Shown here: positions 37,771-45,878 of the stretch, in pieces
Numbering within the stretch: position 1 is the first letter of the stretch
How the letters are laid out: every line of letters starts with the position of its first letter
Origin: JAXMAF01 sp046350555
GTDB lineage: Bacteria > Planctomycetota > Phycisphaerae > Phycisphaerales > SM1A02
Reading direction: 5' to 3'
Assembly: GCA_046350555.1 (NCBI GenBank)
Contig: JAXMAF010000020.1
Location: forward strand, 1-64,000
Length of the DNA stretch: 64,000 nt
Position numbers and translations under genes: made by a program
The notes under the pieces: model-generated
What the model was told of the DNA's origin: nothing
The model's input: only the letters and a program-made list of their open reading frames with translations
Databases searched by the model: none

Positions 37771-40700
37771 TCACGGCGCGCAGATCTCGACCCAGAAGTA
37801 CATCCCCATGTTCGGGTCGTACTGGAGGAACTGCCCGCTGACCGGGTCGTATGGCCGGCCGATCGACATGGTCACCGTGTTGCCGACGACTGTCGGTGTG
37901 CACGTCACGAGCTTGCCCGTCTCCTGGAAGACGACCGTGGTGAACGTCTGGCACAGCGCGGTGGCGCATTGGGCCGGTGTCATGTTCGGGACGGTCATCA
38001 CCTTGGCCAGTTGGTCGAACGCGAAGGGGAACTGCTGTCCCGCGGTGTTCAACGTGCCGGCGTCGACCTGAATCGACATCGTTGTGCCCGCCGGGCATGG
38101 CTGACCGGGCGGACCCGCGAAGCTGATGGTCATCTCCAGGTTCTGGCCGACGAGGTTCCCGTAGGAGCTTGCGCAGGTCAAGGCCGTTGCCTGACTGAAC
38201 GTCACCACCTGCGACGACATCGCCGACGGACCGCCGTTCATCTGCCACGTCCACGCGCCGGGCTCCAGGAGAACGACCGTCGGAGGAATGCCCGGGGGAG
38301 TGGTCGTCTCGCCCTCACCCGCGGTGATCTTGATCCGGCCCGACCAGATCCACGGCGGCACGCCGCTCACGCGCGCGGTCACCTGCGTCGGCGTTGCCGT
38401 CAACGCCCGAAGGCCCTGCACCCGCATCTCGCCCTCGCCGCAGGACTGCGCCGAGTCAGGAACGGCCTGGATGCAGATGTTGTCGGGATTGGTCGGAAGG
38501 TTGATGCCGGTGATCGTGATCACATCGCCTTCCTGCACTTCGGTGGGGAAGACGCCGGTGATCTTCATCGCGGTGTCCTTCGGGCACGCTCCCCACCCGC
38601 CCAAGAGCATGCCCAGGTCGGCGCCGTCGACGACGCCGTCGCCATTGAGGTCGGCCGCCCCGCCCGCGCCCCAACTTCCAAGCAGGAGTCCGAGGTCGCT
38701 GCCGTCGATCTGTCCATCGCCGCCCAGATCGCCCACACAGGGGTTCGACGGCGAGGGCAGCGTCGTCGTCGGATTGGAAACCACGAGTCCCGAGATGCCG
38801 CCGAACGAGAGCGTCACATGATCGAACGGGGCATCGCTCGTGGGGCCTTCCGATTGCATGACGAAGCGGTCGATCGGAAGCGCATCCTTCGATCCGAGCG
38901 GAGTGAAGAGGACTTCCTCGGGGAAGAGAACGAAGACGTCCTTCGACGGGCCGAACTGGACGGCAAACGATGAATCCGTGGTCTCACCGAACGTCATCAT
39001 CGGATCTGGCCGAATGCCTGATTCGCTCCAGACCTTGACGCCACGAAGGTATGCAATGGCCGTGTACGGCTGTGCTACATCGTCGAACGAGAAGTCGCAG
39101 TTCCACTTCGGGTTCCCCGAGAAACTGGCGTCCACGAATCGGCCCGGTCGACTTCGATCGCGGTCGTTGTCCTTGCCTCCGTTTATGGTGATGAAAGTCG
39201 GGCCAGATAAACCTGGATCGATGTCCATGAAGTCGATCCCCATCGAAGCGACGCCACCAGGGAACATTTCCACCTCGGCCGTGTCGCCGTCGCCGAGGCC
39301 ACCGACGTGAAGTTCGGCCACGCCATCGCCGTCCGCATCGTCGCCCCACAGGGCGAACACGTCCGCGCCCGGCATGGCGCCAGCCAGCAAACCGCGGCTG
39401 GAAAGCACCTCGTCGCCGACCACGACCGGGTGGGTCTCCGCCACGCCGAAGGCGAGCTTCGGCGTGCTCTTGTCCGACAGCCGAATGCTGGGAACGCCCG
39501 AGGTCGACACCGTGATGTGGTCGGGACCCGGCATGCCAGCCCCGAGCGGGACGCTCGGCCGCAGCACGACGTGGCCGCCGCGGAACGGACCTGCGCCCGG
39601 CGCGGAGAACTCGAACACGCCGGCGCAGTTCGTGTCGGTCGTGGATGCCTTCCAGAATGGATCGATCTGGTACGTCCCGCCCCACTTGGACGCGAGGCCC
39701 GGCGGATCGGGAATGCAGCAGCCCTGCCAGCAGCCGTTGCACGTATACAACTGCGGCGTCATGGAAACCGTGCCACTCGACTGGGCGGGCAGCACGCCCA
39801 CGAGGTCGGATCCATCGAAGACAAGCACATCGAAGGTGTTCCACTCCGGCATCGCGAACTTGGTGTGCATGACCAGGGTGATCAGGTCGGCGGCGGTGAC
39901 GAACGAGATCGTGTCGGTGACCTGCGGCCCCTGGAACTCGAGGCTCAAGGTCGACCCGACCGCGTCATGAACCCAGTCGATCAGTCCGGTTTCGGCGCCG
40001 CTCGTCAGCGTTCCATAGGCAACCGACACGCCATACGGACCACCGTTGCGATTGCCGGAGACGACCAGGTCGTTCCCCACCACCTCGAGCGAGGCGCCGT
40101 TCACGGGCGTGTGCTCGAATCCCCACATGACGATCGGTGCCGGGACCCCGCAAGATTTCGATGCGAGGTCCACGCACGCTTGATCCCACGCCACGTCGCA
40201 ACAGAGGGGATCGAACTCGCACACGTTCAAGCAGCAGGCGCGATCGTCGCAGCCGGCCTGGGGATGCGTCTTGAAGCAGCTTCCGGCGCCGGGATTGCCG
40301 CACCCGGACCCGACGAACGTCGTGGAGATCGCGCCCGGCCCTGACTGGGCCACGGCGCCGCTCTTGAACCCGGCGACCTGGATCAGGTAGTACACGCCCG
40401 CGACGCCGGGAAAGACGGCCGTCTCGCCGCCGAGGCCCTGGGCGTTGACGCACCCTGTGAAGTAGAGAAACAGGTTCGCCGGATCGAAGTCGGGGCTCAT
40501 CCCGAGGTAGTAGACCCCCACGACGGAGTTGAACGTGGGCGTGTCGATGACGATCGTGAACTCGCCGTCGGCCGGGGCATGGATCAGGTACCAGATGTCC
40601 TTGCCGTAGGGGCACTGGAAATTCGGCGGACCGTCGGTGTTCGCGGTCGACGTGTTGAACGCCAGCGCCTGTCCTGACGACATCGGTGTGGCGTTCACGG

Positions 40701-40800
40701 CGCAGTCGTTGACCGGACCGCCTGGCGGGCATGTGTAGCCCAGCGCGAGCGCGTTGGTGACGAGTGCCGCGAGAATGGCTGTGACTGGAAGAGCGCGCAT
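37771..40800 (-). CDS. Large secreted protein with cysteine cluster, internal dockerin-like pair and C-terminal IPT/TIG-like domain
   Basis: A 1009-aa exported protein. The start at 40800 gives a signal peptide (MRALPVTAILAALVTNALAL, G). The N-terminal domain (CPYGKDIWYLIHAPADGEFT, IVIDTPTFNSVVGVYY) resembles a pre-peptidase-type domain. A cysteine cluster follows (CDDRACCLNVCEFDPLCCDV, AWDQACVDL). The middle is beta-rich with no named catalytic motif. The dockerin-like pair (DLGGDGQIDGSDLGLLLGSW, DLNGDGVVDGADLGMLLGGW) is internal, and is followed by an IPT/TIG-like fold (ITGVFPTEVQEGDVITITGI) and a further C-terminal domain. A family B repeat lies 108 bp upstream of the start. The role is unknown, probably cell-surface or extracellular binding. 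Confidence 0.82.
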   Translation of the reverse strand: MRALPVTAILAALVTNALALGYTCPPGGPVNDCAVNATPMSSGQALAFNTSTANTDGPPNFQCPYGKDIWYLIHAPADGEFTIVIDTPTFNSVVGVYYLGMSPDFDPANLFLYFTGCVNAQGLGGETAVFPGVAGVYYLIQVAGFKSGAVAQSGPGAISTTFVGSGCGNPGAGSCFKTHPQAGCDDRACCLNVCEFDPLCCDVAWDQACVDLASKSCGVPAPIVMWGFEHTPVNGASLEVVGNDLVVSGNRNGGPYGVSVAYGTLTSGAETGLIDWVHDAVGSTLSLEFQGPQVTDTISFVTAADLITLVMHTKFAMPEWNTFDVLVFDGSDLVGVLPAQSSGTVSMTPQLYTCNGCWQGCCIPDPPGLASKWGGTYQIDPFWKASTTDTNCAGVFEFSAPGAGPFRGGHVVLRPSVPLGAGMPGPDHITVSTSGVPSIRLSDKSTPKLAFGVAETHPVVVGDEVLSSRGLLAGAMPGADVFALWGDDADGDGVAELHVGGLGDGDTAEVEMFPGGVASMGIDFMDIDPGLSGPTFITINGGKDNDRDRSRPGRFVDASFSGNPKWNCDFSFDDVAQPYTAIAYLRGVKVWSESGIRPDPMMTFGETTDSSFAVQFGPSKDVFVLFPEEVLFTPLGSKDALPIDRFVMQSEGPTSDAPFDHVTLSFGGISGLVVSNPTTTLPSPSNPCVGDLGGDGQIDGSDLGLLLGSWGAGGAADLNGDGVVDGADLGMLLGGWGACPKDTAMKITGVFPTEVQEGDVITITGINLPTNPDNICIQAVPDSAQSCGEGEMRVQGLRALTATPTQVTARVSGVPPWIWSGRIKITAGEGETTTPPGIPPTVVLLEPGAWTWQMNGGPSAMSSQVVTFSQATALTCASSYGNLVGQNLEMTISFAGPPGQPCPAGTTMSIQVDAGTLNTAGQQFPFAFDQLAKVMTVPNMTPAQCATALCQTFTTVVFQETGKLVTCTPTVVGNTVTMSIGRPYDPVSGQFLQYDPNMGMYFWVEICAP

Positions 40801-40908
40801 GCAGGTGCTCCGGAAGGAGTCGGGGATGAAGCTCGATCAGCGGTGTCGTCCACCTCGATCAGGGCGGACCGGTGAGCGACGCGAACCCGGGGAGCCGAAA
40901 ACCTCCCC

Positions 40909-41047
40909 GTCAGAACCAGTGCGTAGCAACCCTCCCGAACCTTGCAGGGGAAATCCGACATTTCTGCGCTCTCCGAGGCGCCGCCCTGATCGCGCCCGCC
41001 CGGCAGCGAGCGCCTCGAGTGGCGACTCGGGAGCGCGCAGCGGACAC
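40909..41047 (-). repeat. Family B repeat, copy 2
   Basis: Same ~139-bp element as at 37546, again upstream of and in the direction of a large secreted-protein gene (start 40800). A small stem around CGCC is kept, with a G-U/A-U difference between the copies. The rest of 40801-41334 shows nothing else recognisable. Confidence 0.85.
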
Positions 41048-41334
41048 AGGCCCCTCGAACGCGAGTCGCGAGTGGAGACGGGTTGGACCGTGCGGGGGAG
41101 GCCCGGTCGCAAGGCCCGGACGCGGTCGCTCGGGCGTCCGGAAACGATCCGTTGGTCTTCGCGTGCTCGTGTCGGCGCCTCGCCGAGGTCCTTGGGGTCC
41201 GCTGGTGTGCGGCTTTCGTTGGCGCAGACCCTCGCGGAAGTCCCCAGGTTCACGGTACCCTTGGGTCACGGAATGGCGGCGGGCACGACCGTGCATGCGT
41301 GAGTGGGTGCCACACGCCGCCGTTCCGGCGTTCA

Positions 41335-41931
41335 GTGGCCATTCCTCTCACCACAACCACCCAGTTGCTCGACGCCCTTCGTACGCGCGACGACAGCGGC
41401 GCATGGGCCCTTCTCGTCGAGCGCTACGACCCTGTGCTGCGCGGAGTTGGCCGCCGCCTCGGTCTCAGCGAGCCGGACGCCGAGGATGCCGCGCAGCAGG
41501 CGCTCCTCGAACTCGTTCGAGGCCTCCGTGACAACCAGTTCGATCGGGCTCGCGGCGGCTTGCGGCGCTGGACGCTCGCCATCCTGCGACACCGAATCCG
41601 CGACATCCAGCGGCTCAAGCGAGGGCGGGGCGGGGGACCGGACGACGTCCGGATGGACGAGTCGGGCGAGGCGGGGCTCGAGGATCTCTGGCATGAGGAG
41701 CTTCAGCGGCAGGTTCTCGCGGTCGCGCTCCAGCGGCTTCGTTCCGAGACGCACATGGCCGATGCCACGCTGCGGGCGTTCGAGCTCACCGCGATCCGTC
41801 AGGTTCCGGTCCAGGCCGCAGCGCTCGATTGCGGCATGAGCTGCGACGAGGTGTACGTGGCGCGCAACCGGGTGCTTGGCCGACTGCGCGGGATCATCGC
41901 CGAGGTGGAGGAGGCGATGGAGGACGAGTGA
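41335..41931 (+). CDS. ECF-type RNA polymerase sigma factor (kinase-linked planctomycete group)
   Basis: A 198-aa ECF sigma factor. The GTG at 41335 (VAIPLTTTTQLLDALRTRDD) begins just before region 2. Region 2 is visible in WALLVERYDPVLRGVGRRLG and SEPDAEDAAQQALLELVRGL. Region 4 is the helix-turn-helix around QAAALDCGMSCDEVYVARNR. Planctomycete ECF groups are commonly encoded next to serine/threonine kinases, as here. Its stop lies at the boundary of family A copy 4, which separates it from the kinase gene by 184 bp; in the neighbouring paralogous module sigma and kinase overlap by 4 bp. Earlier in-frame starts exist but give a non-homologous N-terminus. Confidence 0.88.
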   Translation: MAIPLTTTTQLLDALRTRDDSGAWALLVERYDPVLRGVGRRLGLSEPDAEDAAQQALLELVRGLRDNQFDRARGGLRRWTLAILRHRIRDIQRLKRGRGGGPDDVRMDESGEAGLEDLWHEELQRQVLAVALQRLRSETHMADATLRAFELTAIRQVPVQAAALDCGMSCDEVYVARNRVLGRLRGIIAEVEEAMEDE

Positions 41932-42040
41932 TGCGCGTCCCAGTGGACGCTCGCGCCTCACTCAAACCAACTCCGCAGTGAGACGCGATTGTGGGCAAGA
42001 GAGGGGGCGGACGCATGGAGGCCCACAGGAATCCGTGCGA
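41929..42040 (-). repeat. Family A repeat, copy 4
   Basis: Full-length, reverse orientation. It begins exactly at the stop codon of the ECF sigma gene (TGATGCGCGTCCCAGTGG) and ends with AGGAATCCGTGCGAC. It sits between the sigma and kinase genes. Confidence 0.88.
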
Positions 42041-42115
42041 CTGGCGCGAAGGCGTCCCGCCCTTCGTTGCAACGTCGGCATCGTGTCCATTCGGGAGTTG
42101 TCGAAGGGGGTGCCC

Positions 42116-45100
42116 ATGGGGTTCATCGAACAAGCCGACGACTGTCCAAGCGAGGCGGAGCTCGTTCAATTCGCGTCGGACGAGATCGCCGACCGGCGCG
42201 CGCTCGCTCGCCTCGAAGGTCATCTCGCAGGATGTTCGCTGTGCGCTGCGCGTCTTCGAGAGATCCGCTCGAACCAACGGCTTCTGGCCTTCATTCGGCA
42301 CATGGGCGCGCAGGCGACTTCGGGGGCGCAGCCGGCCGCAACAGGGCCGCCGGTCCCGGCATCAGGGCCTTCCTCCTCGGCCAACCATGCCACCGACGCC
42401 GGCCGCGCACTCGATCCGGCGGCGTCCGACGAGCGGGCGCCGCTGCGCGGTTACCGCCTGCTCGAGATCCTCCATCGCGGCGGTCAGGGCACGGTGCACC
42501 GCGCGACGCACGAGCCGACCGGCCGCGCCGCGGCGGTCAAGGTGATCCGCGCCGGCAGCACGCGCGAGCGCCAGCGCCTGTGGCGCGAAGCGCAGCTCGT
42601 CGCCAAGCTGCGCCATCCCAACATCGTCACGGTGCACGATTGCGGCCTGCTGCCCGACGGCGGCTTCGCCATCGCGATGGAGCTCGTCGAAGGCGTCACG
42701 CTGGACGAGTGGCGCCGGCGCATCGACGCCGAGGATCTGTCCGCGGGCGATCGCGTTCGCAGGAAGCTCGCGCTCTTCGTGAAGGTGTGCGACGCCGTGC
42801 AGCATGCCCACCAGCGCGGCGTGATCCACCGCGATCTCAAGCCGTCGAACATCCTCGTCGACGCCTCGGACGAGCCGCGCATCCTCGACTTCGGCATCGC
42901 CCACGACACGACCGGCGTCGAGCCGACCATCACGCGCACCGGCGAGTTCACGGGCACGCTCGCGTATGCCGCACCCGAGCAGGTCTCGTCCGATGCGCAG
43001 GAGACCGACACGCGCTCGGACGTCTACTCGCTCGGCGTCGTGCTCTACGAGCTCGTCGCGGGGACCATGCCATACGACACGGCCGGACCGATGGAGTCGG
43101 TGGTCAACGCGATCGCGCACGCCGAGCCGATCCCGCCGCGCACCGACATCTTCGATCGCCGCGTCGACGCCGACGTCACGACGATCATCCTCAAGGCGCT
43201 CTCGAAGGCGCCGGATCGGCGCTACCAGTCGGCCGGCGCGCTGGGCGCCGACATCGCGCGGCATCTCGCGGGCACGGCCATCGAGGCGCGGCGCGACAGC
43301 ACGTGGTACGTCCTGCGGAAGACCGCGTCGCGGCATCGCGTTGCCTTCGCCGCCGCGGGTGTGATCGTGGCGATCCTCGCGGGCTTCGGCGCCGCGATGG
43401 CGTGGCAGGCGCGCCGGCTGGCGGTCCGGGGCCGCGAACTTGCGAGTGCGCTCAGCGACAGCAACGTCGAGCGCGGACGCTTGCTCGCCGCCGCGGGCAA
43501 CGTCGTGCAAGCCGAGGCGGTGGTCTGGCCCGAGCTGATCGGGGCGGGCGTGACCCGCATCGACGGGCCGGAGGTTGGCTTCGTTGGATCCACGGGCGCG
43601 ATGCACGCCTATTGGGCTCTGTGGGACATGTTCCGGAAGTCCGCGCGTGTGGCGACGCTCCGTACCGGTGGGCGCATGGCGAACCCTCTTCGTTTCGACA
43701 AGGATGGTCGGCGCCTCAGCGCGTTCGACGGCGATGGAAGGTTGGTTTCCTGGTCGACCGCAACATGGGAGAGGTTGCGCGACACCAGCCTGGTCGCGCC
43801 GGTTGACAAAGTGAAGTTTCGAGCCGCCATGTCGCCGAACGGAGACATCGCCATCTTCGGAGGCGGCATGCTTCGTGTCATCGATCCAGAGACGGGCGGC
43901 GTGCGGGCGCAGGTCGCCGATCCCGACGATCAGGCGGTGGCCGGCACCTTCGGTCCTGATGGGGCGGTGCTGGCGACGATCGGGCGCGACGGCCGACTCC
44001 GCCTGTGGGATGCGGGATCGCTCGCAAGCTTGGTGACGATCGCCGGGGAGAGCGTTTGCAAGGACGCCGACGATTGCTCCTTGCCGGCGTTCTCCCTCGA
44101 CGGCAGCCGTGTCGCCGCGGCGCTTGCGGATGGCGCTCTGGGTGTGTGGAATGCCACCTCCGGGGCGTTGGAGCGCACGTTGCGCCCACCGCAGTCGCTC
44201 GAGCGCGATGGCCGTGTGATCGGTTTTCCTCGGAGAATTGCCTTCGGATCCGATGGAACGATCGCAGCATCCCTTGTCGCACATGTGGTGGTCTGGCCGG
44301 CGGGCAACGAGCGTCCGTTGGACTTGGGCGGGCAGTTCGGTGCCGGCGGCGCGACCGTGGCATTTGTCCACGGTCCCGAGTGCGAACTCCTGGTCGCCAG
44401 TGGCGGCGCACCCGGAGGTGGATCGGGCGTCACGCTGATCTGGAAACCACTCACTGGAGAGCGCGTGGCGACATTCAAACATTTGACTGTCTCATCCACA
44501 TGCACTGCGAGCCCCGATGGTCGATTCATCGCAGTGGGCGGCTTCGAGGGTGGCCGTGGGACCCTGGAGGGCATGGTGCAGGTCTTCGAGGCCACGGAGG
44601 AGCCAAGCTTCTCGGTCCTGCATGAGGAGGCCGGGCGCGGAGCGGTCGCCGCGATGAGTCGAGATGGAACGACGGTGGCGCTCGCCGCCGCACATCCGGA
44701 TCGATCCGGACAGGATGTTCTCGTCATGGATCTCAAGTCCGGCACGACGACGAATCGATTTCATCGGGAAGGATCGCCTCTCTCGAAACTGGCGTTCGCT
44801 CCTGATGGCCTGTCGCTGTTCGAAGGCCAGTGGAACGGTCGAATCACGCAGGCCGAGCTGCCCGCCGGGACAACGCGGTGCGAGTTCGTCGTGCCCGATG
44901 CTTCCGGGTCGGACGAGCCCACACCTGCACCGGGTGCGGCCGACCAGGATCAGACGATGGATGCAAATCAAATGCGGCTGAGCCCGCAAGGGAACGTCAT
45001 CGCCCGTGCCGGTCCGCGCGGCCAGATCGATCTCTGGGAAGTCCCGTCCGGTCGTTGGATTGGTGCTCTCGCCGGCGGCGGCGATGCAGACGTGTTCCCG

Positions 45101-45604
45101 TCAGCGGTGATCGAATTCAGCCCGGATGGCGCAACGCTCGCGGTCCGCGCGTCGAACAAGTGCGTGTTGTGGGATGTCCGGGCTCGGACGATCCAGCGAT
45201 CGATGCCGATGGGAGGTTGGGGCTGGATGCGTTTCTCCCCCGACGGATCGGTCCTCGCGAGCGGCGTGTACGGCAGCATCATCTTCTTCGACGTCCACAC
45301 GGGGCGCGTTCTCAGCGAGAACAAGGATCCAGGATCAGCCGGCACGGCGGTCGTCTTCCATCCCGGCGGCAACCTCTTCTTCGCGTCTTCATCGAGCAAC
45401 TCGATCCGCGCGTGGGACGTCCGGACAGGACGTGAGCTCTTCTCGCTTCCCCAACGCGCCTCGCTGATCGGTGGCTCGCTCTTCGTGACGCCGGATGGCA
45501 AGAGCTTGATCTCCTCCGACGCGTCCGGCGCTGTCGTCGCCTGGGACCTGACGTACTACAACGGGCATATCCGGCGGGAATTGGAGTTCCGCGCTGCGCA
45601 CTGA
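42116..45604 (+). CDS. Serine/threonine protein kinase with N-terminal zinc motif and C-terminal WD40 propeller
   Basis: A 1162-aa membrane kinase. The ATG at 42116 follows GAAGGGGG. Residues 1-60 hold an anti-sigma-like zinc motif, His36-x3-Cys40-x2-Cys43 (EGHLAGCSLCAARL). The kinase domain has the glycine loop (LHRGGQGTVHRA), VKVIRAG lysine, HRDLKPSNILVD, DFGIAHD and APEQVSSD. A membrane segment (VAFAAAGVIVAILAGFGAAM) precedes a WD40-type propeller of about 600 aa (for example LATIGRDGRLRLWDAGSLAS and VIARAGPRGQIDLWEVPSGR). With the ECF sigma gene upstream it probably forms a signalling pair in which the kinase controls the sigma factor. The gene at 45875 is a clear paralogue. It is flanked by inverted family A copies 4 and 5. 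Confidence 0.92.
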   Translation: MGFIEQADDCPSEAELVQFASDEIADRRALARLEGHLAGCSLCAARLREIRSNQRLLAFIRHMGAQATSGAQPAATGPPVPASGPSSSANHATDAGRALDPAASDERAPLRGYRLLEILHRGGQGTVHRATHEPTGRAAAVKVIRAGSTRERQRLWREAQLVAKLRHPNIVTVHDCGLLPDGGFAIAMELVEGVTLDEWRRRIDAEDLSAGDRVRRKLALFVKVCDAVQHAHQRGVIHRDLKPSNILVDASDEPRILDFGIAHDTTGVEPTITRTGEFTGTLAYAAPEQVSSDAQETDTRSDVYSLGVVLYELVAGTMPYDTAGPMESVVNAIAHAEPIPPRTDIFDRRVDADVTTIILKALSKAPDRRYQSAGALGADIARHLAGTAIEARRDSTWYVLRKTASRHRVAFAAAGVIVAILAGFGAAMAWQARRLAVRGRELASALSDSNVERGRLLAAAGNVVQAEAVVWPELIGAGVTRIDGPEVGFVGSTGAMHAYWALWDMFRKSARVATLRTGGRMANPLRFDKDGRRLSAFDGDGRLVSWSTATWERLRDTSLVAPVDKVKFRAAMSPNGDIAIFGGGMLRVIDPETGGVRAQVADPDDQAVAGTFGPDGAVLATIGRDGRLRLWDAGSLASLVTIAGESVCKDADDCSLPAFSLDGSRVAAALADGALGVWNATSGALERTLRPPQSLERDGRVIGFPRRIAFGSDGTIAASLVAHVVVWPAGNERPLDLGGQFGAGGATVAFVHGPECELLVASGGAPGGGSGVTLIWKPLTGERVATFKHLTVSSTCTASPDGRFIAVGGFEGGRGTLEGMVQVFEATEEPSFSVLHEEAGRGAVAAMSRDGTTVALAAAHPDRSGQDVLVMDLKSGTTTNRFHREGSPLSKLAFAPDGLSLFEGQWNGRITQAELPAGTTRCEFVVPDASGSDEPTPAPGAADQDQTMDANQMRLSPQGNVIARAGPRGQIDLWEVPSGRWIGALAGGGDADVFPSAVIEFSPDGATLAVRASNKCVLWDVRARTIQRSMPMGGWGWMRFSPDGSVLASGVYGSIIFFDVHTGRVLSENKDPGSAGTAVVFHPGGNLFFASSSSNSIRAWDVRTGRELFSLPQRASLIGGSLFVTPDGKSLISSDASGAVVAWDLTYYNGHIRRELEFRAAH

Positions 45605-45713
45605 GTTCGCACGGATTCCAGTAGAGCTCCATTCGTCCGGCCCCTTGCCCACAGCGGCGTCTCACGGTGGAATTGAGTTGGGTGGGGCGCGAGAGTCAAC
45701 TGGGACGCGTATG
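45605..45713 (+). repeat. Family A repeat, copy 5
   Basis: Full-length, forward orientation (CACGGATTCCAGTAGAGCTC to GAGTCAACTGGGACGCGTAT). It lies between the stop of the first kinase gene and the remnant sigma gene. Confidence 0.92.
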
Positions 45714-45878
45714 ACGACGACAACCGCGCTGCCAAGGTCGATGAAGAGCCGCACCGACAAGGCCGCGCGCGAGTGCGGCATGTCGGTGGACGAGGTGTAC
45801 ACCGCGAAGGCGCGGGTGACCAGGCGGCTGCGCGAGATCGTCGACAACCTGACCGCCGCATGGCGGGAGGACGAATGA
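45711..45878 (+). pseudogene. Remnant of a second ECF sigma factor (region 4 only)
   Basis: A 55-codon frame beginning at the very end of family A copy 5. Its segment ECGMSVDEVYTAKARVTRRL matches region 4 of the intact sigma factor (DCGMSCDEVYVARNRVLGRL) and both end in EDE. Regions 1-3 are gone. The stop overlaps the start of the second kinase gene by 4 bp (ATGA), the expected coupling for an intact sigma-kinase pair. This looks like a truncated copy of the sigma gene, cut at the repeat. If expressed it would be a DNA-binding fragment at most. Confidence 0.8.

Noticed and set aside
41929..45713. Composite transposon flanked by inverted repeats 4 and 5
   Set aside because: No transposase or recombinase lies between or near the repeats; the same repeat occurs singly elsewhere.
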